Part shown: piece after piece, positions 16,633 through 26,286 of the stretch
Numbering within the stretch: the first letter of the stretch is position 1
Layout: each line of letters begins with the position of its first letter
Source: Paraburkholderia edwinii
GTDB taxonomy: Bacteria; Pseudomonadota; Gammaproteobacteria; Burkholderiales; Burkholderiaceae
Direction of reading: 5' to 3'
DNA length: 64,000 nt
Assembly (NCBI RefSeq): GCF_019428685.1
Contig: NZ_CP080095.1
Coordinates: 3,596,001 to 3,660,000 of the forward strand
The notes under the pieces: model-generated
The model's database searches: none
The model's input: the letters and a program-made list of their open reading frames with translations, nothing else
What the model was told of the DNA's origin: nothing
Translations under genes and position numbers: made by a program

Positions 16633-17655
16633 ATGGCGATGAAGGGCACGATTCTGGTAACGGGCGGCGCGGGCTATATCGGCTCGCATACATGTGTGGC
16701 CTTGCTCGACGACGGCTACGACGTCGTCGTCATCGACAACCTCGTGAACAGCAATCGCAAATCGCTCGAACGCGTCGAGCAGATTACGGGCAAGCGCGTC
16801 GCGTTCTACGAGGCCGACGTGCGCGATAGCGCGGCCCTCGAACAGATTTTCGACCGCCATCCGATTAGCGGCGCGATTCACTTCGCGGCATTGAAAGCGG
16901 TGGGGGAATCGGTCGCGAAACCGATCGAGTACTACCAGAACAACATCGGCAGCCTGCTGACGCTGCTCGACGTGATGCGCCGGCGCAATGTGAAGCAGTT
17001 TGTGTTCAGCTCGTCGGCTACCGTCTACGGCGTGCCGGAAAGCTCGCCGATCGACGAATCGTTTCCGCTTTCGGCAACGAATCCGTACGGCCAGTCGAAG
17101 CTGATCGCCGAGCAGATTCTGCGCGACGTCGAAGTGTCGGACGCGTCGTGGCGCATCGCCACGCTGCGTTACTTCAACCCGGTCGGCGCACATGACAGCG
17201 GCCTGATCGGCGAGGCGCCGGGCGGCATTCCGAACAACCTGATGCCGTATGTGGCGCAGGTCGCGGTCGGCAAGCGCGAGAAGCTCAACGTGTTCGGCGG
17301 CGATTACGATACGCCCGACGGCACGGGCGTGCGCGATTACATCCATGTGGTCGATCTCGCGCAAGGGCATATCAAGGCGCTCGATGCGCTGGCGAAACTC
17401 GATAAGAGCTTTGTCGTGAATCTCGGCACGGGCCAGGGCTATAGCGTGCTCGACGTGGTCCGTTCGTTCGAGAAGGCGTCGGGCCGCAAGGTGCCGTATG
17501 AAATCGGCCCGCGGCGGCCCGGCGATATCGGGCAGTGCTTCGCGAATCCGGCAGCGGCCGAACGGCTGCTCGGCTGGCGCGCGCAGTACGGCATCGAGCG
17601 CATGTGCATCGACCACTGGCGCTGGCAGGAACGCAATCCGAACGGGTTCGAATAA
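16633..17655 (+). CDS. galE: UDP-glucose 4-epimerase
   Basis: A 340-residue short-chain dehydrogenase-type epimerase interconverting UDP-Glc and UDP-Gal. The NAD site is TGGAGYIGSHTCVALL, the catalytic Ser lies in FSSSATVYG, and Tyr/Lys in NPYGQSKLIAE (YxxxK). Full family length is kept. It follows the GT4 gene by 11 bp and closes the plus-strand glycan operon. The start could be the first ATG or MKG two codons later. GlcNAc/GalNAc activity is possible but not testable here. Confidence 0.95.
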   Translation: MAMKGTILVTGGAGYIGSHTCVALLDDGYDVVVIDNLVNSNRKSLERVEQITGKRVAFYEADVRDSAALEQIFDRHPISGAIHFAALKAVGESVAKPIEYYQNNIGSLLTLLDVMRRRNVKQFVFSSSATVYGVPESSPIDESFPLSATNPYGQSKLIAEQILRDVEVSDASWRIATLRYFNPVGAHDSGLIGEAPGGIPNNLMPYVAQVAVGKREKLNVFGGDYDTPDGTGVRDYIHVVDLAQGHIKALDALAKLDKSFVVNLGTGQGYSVLDVVRSFEKASGRKVPYEIGPRRPGDIGQCFANPAAAERLLGWRAQYGIERMCIDHWRWQERNPNGFE

Positions 17656-17683
17656 GGCATTCGCCGCGCGCCGCGCACGGTGT

Positions 17684-17719
17684 GCGACATGCGCGACATG
17701 CGCGATGTGCGCGATGTGT
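17684..17719. repeat. Four tandem 9-bp repeats after galE
   Basis: Two copies of GCGACATGC are followed by two copies of GCGATGTG(C/T), 36 bp in total, in the convergent intergenic region between galE and the flavin monooxygenase-like gene. No function is evident. Confidence 0.6.
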
Positions 17720-17821
17720 TCCGAGATGTTCCGTTGTGTCTGTTACGCGCCGGCATCGATCGTTGTGTCATAGCATCGAGCCGGCGCAAGCCACGGGAAA
17801 CGCGGCGCCCGTCGTGCGGCC

Positions 17822-19111
17822 TTACATCGGTTCCGGCAGCAGGAATGTGTTCGGCGCCTTCCCCGCTGCGACGCGGCCATAAATCTCAAAGCAGGTGTCC
17901 GCGTAGAGCGCGCCGTGCATGGTCGCGACTCGCACGTCGTGCCAGATCCGGTTCATCGGGCCGTTGCGGTTGACAAACGCGGTCCCCGATGCACCGGCCA
18001 GGCGGTCCACCGCTTCCCATACCAGCTGGCTCGCAAACGCCGCATCACGCCACATGCGCGCGCGCTGCTCCACGCTCATGCGCTCGCGGCGCTCCGTGCC
18101 CAATTCCAGCAGGCGGATCGCCTGCCTGAGCACCGCTTCGGCCGCATCGATCTTCGCGGTCGCCTCGCCGAGCTGCAGATGGGTGACGGCCGCCTCGTCC
18201 TGCTTTTCGTACGTCGTGAAGGCGATGCCGCGCGTGCCGATCTTTTCGGTCAGAAGCTCGACGGCCGCCCGCGCCATGCCGACCATCGGGCACACGAGAC
18301 GCAGCGCGAGCGTCGGCACCACCGGCGTCCGGTAGGCCGGAATATCGCGCAGATGCGTCGCCGCGTAGTCGTCCTGCAGGTTGCGGCCCATCGGCGCAAT
18401 CCGTTCGTCGGGCACGAACACGTCCTTGACCGTGACGGATGTGCTGCCGGTGCCGCGCAGGCCGATCGTGTCCCAGTCGTTGACCGGTGTCACATCCGAG
18501 ATCGGCAACAGAGCGGCGCCGCGGCCGATCACTTCACCGGCTTCGTCGACGAGCGGAATGCCAAGCTGATCCCATTGCGCGTGATAGAAACCGGTGTTGT
18601 ACATCCACAGTCCGTCTTCAATCACATAGCCGCCTGCCACACGCCGCGTCTTCGCCCGGCGCGGCCCGATCGAACCGCAGATGCGCACGCTCGCGCCCGG
18701 CACGAAGATCTCGTCGGCGACATGCTGCGGGTACGACACCGACGTGAGCCACGTAAACGTCGTCATCAGCGCGAGCGTCCATGCGGTCGAGCCATCGCCG
18801 CGCGCGAGCTCGATCATCGTATCGAGGTAGGTTTCGTAAGAAACCTGAAGGCCGCCATACATTTTGGGGCGCACCATGTCGAAGAGGCGCGCCTTCTCCA
18901 GATCGGCGATCGTCGCCTCGGGCAGCTTCGACAACGCGTCGGTTTCCGCGGCGCGCGAGCGCAGCGTGGGAATCAGCGCCGCAGCCGCAGCGACAACGTC
19001 ATGGGCGCCGCTGGCCGCCTGGTCGCCTGCTGACGGGCCGCGCTCGCCCGACTTGCCGTTATAGGCGGCGTGCGCGGTGCCTGCGCGCTTCGCCGTATCG
19101 ATCGTACTCAT
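17822..19111 (-). CDS. Acyl-CoA dehydrogenase-fold flavin monooxygenase-like protein
   Basis: A 429-residue protein of the acyl-CoA dehydrogenase/HpaB-DszC-HsaA superfamily. The N-terminal helical domain holds SKLPEATIADLEKARLFDMV. The middle beta domain has GGYVIEDGLWMYNTGFYHAQW and DWDTIGLRGTGSTSVTVKDV, typical of the two-component monooxygenase subgroup that uses FMNH2/FADH2 from a partner reductase. The start MSTIDTAKRA has GGAGG upstream. No reductase gene lies nearby, so substrate and partner are unknown. A true acyl-CoA dehydrogenase is less likely because the catalytic-base region does not stand out. Confidence 0.75.
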   Translation of the reverse strand: MSTIDTAKRAGTAHAAYNGKSGERGPSAGDQAASGAHDVVAAAAALIPTLRSRAAETDALSKLPEATIADLEKARLFDMVRPKMYGGLQVSYETYLDTMIELARGDGSTAWTLALMTTFTWLTSVSYPQHVADEIFVPGASVRICGSIGPRRAKTRRVAGGYVIEDGLWMYNTGFYHAQWDQLGIPLVDEAGEVIGRGAALLPISDVTPVNDWDTIGLRGTGSTSVTVKDVFVPDERIAPMGRNLQDDYAATHLRDIPAYRTPVVPTLALRLVCPMVGMARAAVELLTEKIGTRGIAFTTYEKQDEAAVTHLQLGEATAKIDAAEAVLRQAIRLLELGTERRERMSVEQRARMWRDAAFASQLVWEAVDRLAGASGTAFVNRNGPMNRIWHDVRVATMHGALYADTCFEIYGRVAAGKAPNTFLLPEPM

Positions 19112-19353
19112 ACAACCTCCAGATGGGGCGCGCTGCCGGTTCGCATAAAACTTGCGACGGCGCGCACGACCGGCCGAAATCGCGCGGCCAGCGCGGCGGG
19201 CGTTCATATGCGCTCGTGACATACGTCCGCCCTACCAGGACTTAACATCCGAGTCCGGTGAATATTCCTGCGTAAGCGCAATCTCCGGGTATCGAGGAAT
19301 AGCCCATCGAGTTAACTGTTTCAGAGGGACAGACAAACTCACCCACCCCACCG

Positions 19354-19854
19354 ATGACCATTCGCCTCGTCAAAATCGCCTTGTCCCTCATGCTTGCCGC
19401 GTTTGCCGGCATCGTCGCGTTCGACAATCTCGTCGACTACGGCTCGAACTACCTGTTCGTCGAGCACGTGCTGAGCATGGACACCACGTTTCCGCACAAT
19501 GCGCTGCTGGGCCGCGCAACCACTAACCCGGCCTGGTGGCAACTGAGCTACTGGGCGATCATCGCGGGCGAGGCCGTGACGTGCCTGCTGCTCGTCGCGG
19601 GCGCGCTCGTGCTGTGGCGTAACCGTTACGAGCGCGGCGCCGTGTTCAACCGTTCGAAAAGCTGCGTGATCGCGGGCCTCGCCGTCGGCTTTCTCATCTG
19701 GTTCTTCGGCTTTATGGTGGTTGGCGGCGAATGGTTCGCGATGTGGCAATCGAAAATCTGGAACGGGCAGGAAAGCGCGTTCCGCTTTTACGTTGCCATT
19801 GCCGGCGTGCTGATTTTCGTCAACCAGCGCGATGACGATCTTGTCTCGGGCTGA
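19354..19854 (+). CDS. DUF2165 family small integral membrane protein
   Basis: A 166-residue inner-membrane protein with about four hydrophobic segments (near residues 5-24, 64-86, 104-126 and 140-155). NALLGRATTNPAWWQLSYW and the GGEWFAMWQS stretch match the DUF2165 family. No biochemical role is known. It stands alone, and neither neighbour suggests a pathway. Confidence 0.8.
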   Translation: MTIRLVKIALSLMLAAFAGIVAFDNLVDYGSNYLFVEHVLSMDTTFPHNALLGRATTNPAWWQLSYWAIIAGEAVTCLLLVAGALVLWRNRYERGAVFNRSKSCVIAGLAVGFLIWFFGFMVVGGEWFAMWQSKIWNGQESAFRFYVAIAGVLIFVNQRDDDLVSG

Positions 19855-20346
19855 ACCTTTTATTCATGGCGATTTGATTCATTTCGGGATCCAAATTCAG
19901 ATATCTACCTTCATATCGCCCCTCATACCTCGGGCCATATGGCGCGACGGCAATCATCAGATTATTGCGCTTGCCGGTGTCGATTGACTGCATCGTGCAC
20001 AGCCTGTTCTGCAACGTTCGTTGTCGGGCTGCCGTTCCGGCCTCGCGTGCGGCCCGCGGAATAAAGCGAAAACGAAGCGTGTTTAAGAGTGCAAGGGCAG
20101 CACACAACTGCAACACACGACAGGCACTCGACAAAGGCCGACCATGCAGAGATTCATCTCCACAAACACCGGCGGCATCGTGCCCGCCGACCCGATGCAC
20201 GCTTTCATCGCCCGCTTCGACAACGCGGCGCTGATCAGCGTGCTTCGTATCCCGAATCAATTGCGACGCACGCTCACTTCTAACGCATAAATAACAGCGA
20301 CGGCACGGCGTCCACCACCGCCGATACCGCGCAGAGACATCACACC
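19855..20346. other. Intergenic region with three imperfect 12-bp repeats
   Basis: About 490 bp between the DUF2165 gene and the ArsR regulator. At 19901-19940 there are three imperfect 12-bp units rich in ATAT/CGAGG. One short plus-strand frame (20144-20290) is listed separately. No RNA gene or strong terminator was recognised. Confidence 0.5.
20144..20290 (+). CDS. Possible 48-residue hypothetical protein
   Basis: A short frame beginning MQRFISTNTGGIVPADPM and ending RRTLTSNA. It lies 56 bp upstream of the ArsR-family regulator on the same strand. There is no clear Shine-Dalgarno sequence and no recognised family. Codon use is compatible with translation, but a chance frame is equally likely. 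Confidence 0.3.
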   Translation: MQRFISTNTGGIVPADPMHAFIARFDNAALISVLRIPNQLRRTLTSNA

Positions 20347-20673
20347 ATGGATACGACCGACGCTCTCACCGCGCTCCACGCGCTTGCGCAGGAGTCGCGG
20401 CTCACGGTATTCCGGACGCTGGTCCAGTTCGGGCCCGCCGGGCTCTCGGCCGACATGCTCGCGTCATTCGTCGACGCGCCGGCGCCTTCGTTGTCGCCGC
20501 ATCTGCAGCGGCTGCTCGATGCGAAGCTCGTCTCGCGGCACACGAAAGGCCGCTCAGTGATCTATGCCGCACGCTATGACGAAATCAATGCGCTGCTTGC
20601 CTACCTGATGGGCTACTGCTGCGATGGAAACGGGTGCCGGCCTATTGCTCTCAAGTCCGGAAAATTTCTATAA
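20347..20673 (+). CDS. ArsR-family winged-helix transcriptional regulator
   Basis: A 108-residue HTH_20/ArsR protein. The core is ALHALAQESRLTVFRTLVQ, recognition helix APSLSPHLQRLLDAKLV and wing RHTKGRSVIYAARYD. The C-terminus has a Cys-rich CCDGNGC that could bind a metal or sense redox state. No arsenic genes are adjacent; the next gene downstream is cydA, 304 bp away, so control of the oxidase is conceivable but unproven. Confidence 0.88.
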   Translation: MDTTDALTALHALAQESRLTVFRTLVQFGPAGLSADMLASFVDAPAPSLSPHLQRLLDAKLVSRHTKGRSVIYAARYDEINALLAYLMGYCCDGNGCRPIALKSGKFL

Positions 20674-20977
20674 CGCACGTTTGACACTGCCGTCGCTGGC
20701 CTGGCCTCAAACCGCGCAATGATTCGCCAGACCGCGCGGCCCGCCTTGACTGGCGCGGAGCGGCGATGACCACACCATTGCGCGCGCAGGTGTACCCTAA
20801 ACCTTCGTTTATCCGCGCGCTACGCCCGTAGACTATCGTCGCCAGGTGAGCGCATATATCGTGCGGTAATCCGTGGGAAACGCGTTTTACCTGCGATGTG
20901 TGCATGCGCCGGCTTCTGGCTCGCACCTCGCTGCGTATCCCGTCTCAAGAACGCAATAAACACGGCAGGGTACGACG
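20674..20977. other. cydA upstream region, no gene
   Basis: About 300 bp between arsR-like and cydA. I searched by eye for an FNR/ANR box (TTGAT-N4-ATCAA) and found none. A ribosome-binding-like GGCAGGG precedes the cydA ATG. Nothing else was recognised. Confidence 0.5.
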
Positions 20978-22366
20978 ATGAATCCGAGCGCACTTGAACT
21001 TTCCCGCATCCAGTTTGGATTTACCGTATCGATGCACATCATTTTCCCGGCATTGAGCATCGGGCTAGCGAGCTTTCTTGCCGTGCTCGAATTCGCATGG
21101 CTCAAAACGGGCAAACCGCACTATAAGGAGCTGTGTCATTACTGGGCGAAGATCTTCGCAATCGGCTTTGGCATGGGTGTCGTATCGGGTGTCGTGATGG
21201 CCTACGAATTCGGCACGAACTGGTCCGGCTTCGCGCGTTTCGCCGGCCCGATCACGGGGCCGCTCCTCACCTATGAAGTGATGACCGCTTTCTTTCTCGA
21301 AGCGGGCTTTCTCGGCGTCATGCTGTTCGGCTGGGAGAAGGTCGGACCCAAGCTGCATTTCGGCGCGACGCTACTCGTGGCGATCGGCACGCTGATCTCG
21401 ACGTTCTGGATTCTTTCATCGAATAGCTGGATGCAGACGCCGCAGGGTTTCATCATCGAGAACGGGCATGTCGTGCCGGTCGACTGGTGGAAGGTGATCT
21501 TCAACCCATCGTTTCCGTATCGCCTCGCGCATATGACGCTGGCCGCGTTTATCGTGGCGGCACTCGTGGTGGCGGCGACCGGCGGCTGGCATCTGCTGAA
21601 GGGCCGGCGCGATGCGGCCGTCAAGACTACGTATTCGATGGCGCTGTGGCTGCTGCTGATTCTCGCGCCGATTCAGGCCTTCGTCGGCGACCAGCACGGG
21701 CTCAATACGCGCAAATATCAGCCGGCGAAAATTGCCGCGATCGAAGGCCTGTGGGAAACCGAGCACGGCGGCACGGCGCTGAACCTGATCGGTTTTCCCG
21801 ACATGAATGCGGAAGTGACACGCTATGCGATCCAGATTCCGCACCTCGGCAGCCTGATTCTGACCCATTCGTGGGATGGCGAAATCAAGGGCCTCAAGGA
21901 GTTTCCAAAAGAGGACCGGCCGAATTCGTCGGTAATCTTCTGGACCTTCCGCATCATGGCCGGCCTCGGCATGCTGATGATCCTGACCGCGCTGATCGGC
22001 GTCGCACTTCGGCGCGGCGGGCGCCTGTTCGAGACGCGCTGGTTCAACTGGCTGACGGTGCTGATGGGGCCGACCGGTTTTATCTCGCTCGTCGCCGGCT
22101 GGGTCACGACCGAAGTTGGACGTCAGCCTTGGGTAGTCTATGGGCAGCTGCGCACGGCCGACGCGGTCTCGCCGATCACGCCGCAAGCAGCGGGCATTTC
22201 GCTGCTGATCTTCGTGATGGTCTATTTCCTCGTGTTCGGTACCGGGATCTTCTACATCGTGAAACTGATCCGCCAGGGCCCGTCGGCAGGCGAAGAGCGC
22301 AAGCCCGCCGAACAGGCGAGCTACGACTCGCCGACCGGCAGACGGCCGCTGGCCGTTGCCGAATAA
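20978..22366 (+). CDS. cydA: Cytochrome bd-type ubiquinol oxidase subunit I
   Basis: A 462-residue membrane protein with about nine helices that oxidises ubiquinol and carries haems b558, b595 and d. The axial His20 is in FTVSMHIIFPALSIG, and conserved segments such as GVVSGVVMAYEFGTNW, SSNSWMQTPQGF and GWVTTEVGRQPW are intact. At 462 residues it is much shorter than E. coli CydA, consistent with the short Q-loop of cyanide-insensitive oxidases (CioA). CydB and a small third subunit follow. Confidence 0.95.
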   Translation: MNPSALELSRIQFGFTVSMHIIFPALSIGLASFLAVLEFAWLKTGKPHYKELCHYWAKIFAIGFGMGVVSGVVMAYEFGTNWSGFARFAGPITGPLLTYEVMTAFFLEAGFLGVMLFGWEKVGPKLHFGATLLVAIGTLISTFWILSSNSWMQTPQGFIIENGHVVPVDWWKVIFNPSFPYRLAHMTLAAFIVAALVVAATGGWHLLKGRRDAAVKTTYSMALWLLLILAPIQAFVGDQHGLNTRKYQPAKIAAIEGLWETEHGGTALNLIGFPDMNAEVTRYAIQIPHLGSLILTHSWDGEIKGLKEFPKEDRPNSSVIFWTFRIMAGLGMLMILTALIGVALRRGGRLFETRWFNWLTVLMGPTGFISLVAGWVTTEVGRQPWVVYGQLRTADAVSPITPQAAGISLLIFVMVYFLVFGTGIFYIVKLIRQGPSAGEERKPAEQASYDSPTGRRPLAVAE

Positions 22367-22390
22367 CGGCGGCCCAATCGGGTTTCGCCA

Positions 22391-22455
22391 AGCGATTGCA
22401 CTAAGCGATTGCACTAAGCGACTGCGTTACACGACTGCACTACACGACTGATTGA
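22391..22455. repeat. Five tandem 13-bp repeats between cydA and cydB
   Basis: Units AGCGATTGCACTA (x2), AGCGACTGCGTTA, CACGACTGCACTA and CACGACTGATTGA fill exactly 65 bp of the 156-bp gap between cydA and cydB. The first two are identical and the others drift, suggesting slippage-driven expansion. In the mRNA they form no strong hairpin, so an effect on translation is speculative. Confidence 0.8.
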
Positions 22456-22522
22456 CAGGCTGGCTTTACAGGTTCACTGCCAGCCCTGACCCGCACACTG
22501 AAGCCACGCACGGAGGCACCGC

Positions 22523-23521
22523 ATGGTCATCACCACAATCTGGGCTGCAATCATTGCGCTCGGCATCTTCATGTATATCGCGCTTGACGGCTTCGATCTC
22601 GGCATCGGCATCATCTTTCCGTTTTTCCCGGACGATGCCGAACGCGACATGATGATGCATACGATCGCGCCGGTCTGGGACGGCAACGAAACCTGGCTCG
22701 TGCTCGGCGGCGCCGCCCTGCTCGCGGCGTTTCCCGCCGTCTATTCGATCGTGCTGTCCGCGCTCTATCTGCCGATCGTGTTCATGCTGATCTGCCTGAT
22801 CTTTCGCGGCGTCTCGTTCGAGATTCGCGGCAAGGCGGCACGCTCGAAAAACCTGTGGAACGTCGCGTTCATCTGCGGATCGGCCGGCGCCACGTTTTTT
22901 CAGGGCGTGATTCTCGGCACCTATCTGCACGGCATTCCGGCCACCAACGGCGTGTTCTCCGGCGATCCGTTTTTCTGGGTCACACCGTTCAGCTTCTTCA
23001 CCGGCATGGGGCTGATGGCCACTTACGCGTTGCTCGGTTGCGGCTATCTCGTGCTGAAGACGAGCGGCGATCTGCAACAGCGCATGCATGGCCTGATCGG
23101 GCCGCTCACCCTCGTGCTGCTGGGCTTTATCGCCGCGGTGTCGATCTGGACGCCGCTGACCGATCCGCATATTGCAGAACGCTGGTTCGAGTCGCCGTTC
23201 CGCTATCGGCTTTATCCGGTGCCGATTCTCGTGCTGCTCGTTGCTGCGTGGATGTATTCGGCCGTTAAACGGCGCAGCGATGCGATGCCGTTCGTGCTGG
23301 CGCTTGCGCTGATCCTGCTCGGCTATATCGGGCTACTCGTCAGCATCTGGCCTTACGCGATTCCGAACACGATGACCCTCGCCGAAGCGGCCGCGCCGCA
23401 CTCGAGCCAGGTGTTCACGCTCGTGGGCGCGGTCATCATTATTCCGATCATCACCCTCTATACGACCGCCGGCTATTGGGTGTTCCGCGGCAAGGTGGAA
23501 CCCGGCGCGGGTTACGAATAA
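22523..23521 (+). CDS. cydB: Cytochrome bd-type ubiquinol oxidase subunit II
   Basis: A 332-residue CydB with about eight helices. IALDGFDLGIGIIFPFF, WDGNETWLVLGGAALLAAFP and the segment FRGVSFEIRGK are the usual family blocks. It starts MVITTIWAAII with GGAGG 7 nt upstream. It pairs with CydA to form the bd oxidase core; the small protein 78 bp downstream probably completes the complex. Confidence 0.95.
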   Translation: MVITTIWAAIIALGIFMYIALDGFDLGIGIIFPFFPDDAERDMMMHTIAPVWDGNETWLVLGGAALLAAFPAVYSIVLSALYLPIVFMLICLIFRGVSFEIRGKAARSKNLWNVAFICGSAGATFFQGVILGTYLHGIPATNGVFSGDPFFWVTPFSFFTGMGLMATYALLGCGYLVLKTSGDLQQRMHGLIGPLTLVLLGFIAAVSIWTPLTDPHIAERWFESPFRYRLYPVPILVLLVAAWMYSAVKRRSDAMPFVLALALILLGYIGLLVSIWPYAIPNTMTLAEAAAPHSSQVFTLVGAVIIIPIITLYTTAGYWVFRGKVEPGAGYE

Positions 23522-23599
23522 ACCACGCGCCGGTTTCACACTGCAAGGCTACCGAAGCAACGTGAATCAATCCGCACTCCGCGCCTAAGGAGAATGAAG

Positions 23600-23749
23600 A
23601 TGTCGCAACCCACCGTCGAGACAGTACGCCCGCGCAGCCTCGCGAACCGGATCATGTGGCTCGTCATTCTGTGGTGTGGGGGCTTCGGTGCGACTTTTCT
23701 CGTCGTGCTGCCATTTCATCTGCTTGTGCAATGGGCGTCGCATCACTAG
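23600..23749 (+). CDS. Small single-helix bd-oxidase accessory subunit (DUF2474-like)
   Basis: A 49-residue protein starting MSQPTVETVRPR with AAGGAG 7 nt upstream, giving a clear start over the ATG two codons earlier. A single hydrophobic segment, about residues 19-43, ends with LVQWASHH. Small proteins of this kind (DUF2474, analogous to CydX) follow cydB in cyanide-insensitive oxidase operons and stabilise the complex. Assigned from position, size and topology. Confidence 0.75.
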   Translation: MSQPTVETVRPRSLANRIMWLVILWCGGFGATFLVVLPFHLLVQWASHH

Positions 23750-23901
23750 CCTGGCGTCACTAGCCCTGCATCGTCGCCTTTCGTGCAGTCGCCGTGCGTA
23801 CGTGTGTTTCGAAAAACCATTAGAAATCTTGAAAGACCGTCTGCCGGCCACTGCCTAACATTGCTTCGTTCAACACCGTCTTATGCTTAGGGGGCACCAC
23901 C

Positions 23902-26220
23902 ATGGCAGAGAGAAAATCGATCCGCATCTATCGCGAGCCGGCCGGCGGATGGGGCGCACTGAAAGCCACCGGCAAGGCGCTCGCCGAACAGGGCATTCCG
24001 GTATTCGGCGCACGCACGCTGTTGCGGATGAATCAGCCCGAGGGCTTCGATTGCCCCGGCTGTGCGTGGCCCGATCCGAAGCACACGTCGTCGTTCGAGT
24101 TCTGCGAAAACGGCGCGAAGGCCGTGGCCTGGGAAGCAACCGCGGACCGCTGCACGCCGGATTTCTTCGCGAACCACACCGTCACCGAGTTAAGTGCGTG
24201 GGAAGACTTCGACCTCGAGATGGCCGGCCGTATCACGCACCCCATGGTCTACGACAGCGCATCGGACCGCTATGTGTCGATCGGCTGGGACGACGCTTTC
24301 ACGCTGATCGCCTCGCATCTGAACGCGCTCGCTTCGCCGAACCAGGCCGACTTCTATACGTCGGGCCGCGCGTCGAATGAAGCGGCGTTTCTCTATCAGC
24401 TGTTCGCGCGCGAATACGGCAGCGGCAACTTCCCCGATTGCTCGAACATGTGTCACGAAGCGACGAGTGTCGGCTTGCCGGAATCGATCGGCGTCGGCAA
24501 AGGCACCGTATTGCTCGAAGACTTCGACCATGCGGACGCGATTTTCATTTTCGGCCAGAACCCGGGCACCAATAGCCCGCGCATGATGACGAGCCTGCAC
24601 GACGCCTCACGGCGCGGGGCGCGCATCATTTCGTTCAACCCGTTTCGCGAGCGTGCGCTCGAGCGCTTTCAGGCGCCGCAAAATCCGGTCGAGATGGTCA
24701 CGCTCTCGTGGACCGCGATCAGCAATCCGCTATATCAGGTGCGCGTGGGCGGCGATGTCGCTGCGTTGAAAGGCATCATGAAAGCGATTATCGAAGCCGA
24801 CGATGAAGCGCTTGCGCACGACCAGCCGCGCAAGATCGACGTCGACTTTATTCGTGGCCATACGGCGGGTTTCGAACAGCTTGTCGACGACTTGCGCGCC
24901 ACGAGCTGGGAAGCCATCGAGCATGCATCCGGCCTGCGGCGCTCGGACCTGACCGCCGTCGCGAACGTCTATATGGAAGCGGAGAACGTGATCCTCGTCT
25001 ACGGCATGGGGCTCACGCAGCATCATCGCGGCACCGAAAACGTGCAGCAGATGGCGAACCTCGCGCTGATGCGCGGCAATATCGGCCGGCCCGGAGCGGG
25101 CCTGTGCCCCGTGCGCGGCCATTCGAATGTGCAGGGCAACCGCACGGTCGGCATCACCGAAAAGCCGGCCAAAGAATGGCTCGATCGCATCGAGCAGGCG
25201 TTCGGCTTCAAGCCCTCGCCGCAGCATGGACGCGACACCGTCGCGACGCTCGAAGCCATGCTTTCCGGCGACTGCAAGGTGTTCGTCGCGCTCGGCGGCA
25301 ATTTCGCGGCGGCGATTCCCGACTGGCCGCGCCTGCAGGAGGCGATGCGCAAGCTCGATCTCACCGTCCATATTTCGACAAAGCTTAACCGCAGCCACCT
25401 CGTGCATGCGAAGGAGGCGCTGATTCTGCCGTGTCTCGGGCGCACCGAAGTCGACATTCAGGAGACCGGACCGCAATCGATCACCGTCGAAGATTCGATG
25501 TCGATGGTGCATGCGTCGGCCGGCATCAACGAGCCGGCGTCCGACCACTTGAAAAGCGAACCGGCGATCGTGGCGGGCATCGCACGCGCGACACTAGGCG
25601 ACCAGTCGAAAGTGCCGTGGGAAGAACTGGTCGCCGACTACGACCGTATTCGCGATGTGATCGAAGAAGTGTTCCCCGCATTCGAGGCCTATAACGCACG
25701 CATTCGCGTGCCGGGCGGCTTTCATCTGGGGTCGACCGCACGCGAGCGGATCTGGGCGACGGCAAGCGGCAAGGCGAATTTCGCCGTATTCGAAGGCCTC
25801 GACGAAGATCCGTGGCATGGCGACGACGAAGGCTTGTGGCTCACCACGATGCGCAGCCACGATCAGTACAACACGACGCTCTATTCGTTGTCGGACCGCT
25901 ATCGCGGCGTGTTCGGCCAGCGTGCCGTCGTGTTCGTCAACTCGCAGGAAATCAGAAAGCGCAATCTGCATCCTGGCGACCTGGTGGATCTCGTTGCGCT
26001 GTCGAACGACGGCATCGAGCGCGTCGTGCGCAATATGAAGGTGGTCGAGTATCAGCTGCCCGACGGTTGCTGCGGCGCGTACTATCCGGAGGCCAATCCG
26101 CTGGTGCCGCTTTATGCCTACGACAAGCGCAGCCGCACGCCGTCGTACAAGTCGGTGCCGGTGAAGATGGTGAAATCGGCGCGCAATATCGTGTCGGGGG
26201 CGTGGGCGCCGCAGTCCTGA
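23902..26220 (+). CDS. FdhF/YdeP-family molybdopterin oxidoreductase
   Basis: A 772-residue member of the formate-dehydrogenase-like YdeP family. GFDCPGCAWPDP is the family's N-terminal Cys motif, NMCHEATSVGLP carries the Cys expected to coordinate Mo in the bis-MGD cofactor, and GQNPGTNSPRMMTSL plus RGNIGRPGAGLCPVRGHS form the cofactor pocket. The C-terminal molydop-binding domain is complete. E. coli YdeP is linked to acid resistance; the physiological substrate is unknown. No twin-arginine signal, so cytoplasmic. It stands alone after the bd oxidase genes. Confidence 0.9.
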   Translation: MAERKSIRIYREPAGGWGALKATGKALAEQGIPVFGARTLLRMNQPEGFDCPGCAWPDPKHTSSFEFCENGAKAVAWEATADRCTPDFFANHTVTELSAWEDFDLEMAGRITHPMVYDSASDRYVSIGWDDAFTLIASHLNALASPNQADFYTSGRASNEAAFLYQLFAREYGSGNFPDCSNMCHEATSVGLPESIGVGKGTVLLEDFDHADAIFIFGQNPGTNSPRMMTSLHDASRRGARIISFNPFRERALERFQAPQNPVEMVTLSWTAISNPLYQVRVGGDVAALKGIMKAIIEADDEALAHDQPRKIDVDFIRGHTAGFEQLVDDLRATSWEAIEHASGLRRSDLTAVANVYMEAENVILVYGMGLTQHHRGTENVQQMANLALMRGNIGRPGAGLCPVRGHSNVQGNRTVGITEKPAKEWLDRIEQAFGFKPSPQHGRDTVATLEAMLSGDCKVFVALGGNFAAAIPDWPRLQEAMRKLDLTVHISTKLNRSHLVHAKEALILPCLGRTEVDIQETGPQSITVEDSMSMVHASAGINEPASDHLKSEPAIVAGIARATLGDQSKVPWEELVADYDRIRDVIEEVFPAFEAYNARIRVPGGFHLGSTARERIWATASGKANFAVFEGLDEDPWHGDDEGLWLTTMRSHDQYNTTLYSLSDRYRGVFGQRAVVFVNSQEIRKRNLHPGDLVDLVALSNDGIERVVRNMKVVEYQLPDGCCGAYYPEANPLVPLYAYDKRSRTPSYKSVPVKMVKSARNIVSGAWAPQS

Positions 26221-26286
26221 ACCTGTTGTGGGAATAACGCACGCGCATCGCGATGCCTCTCAGGGCCGCAATGCGCGTGTGTGCGG

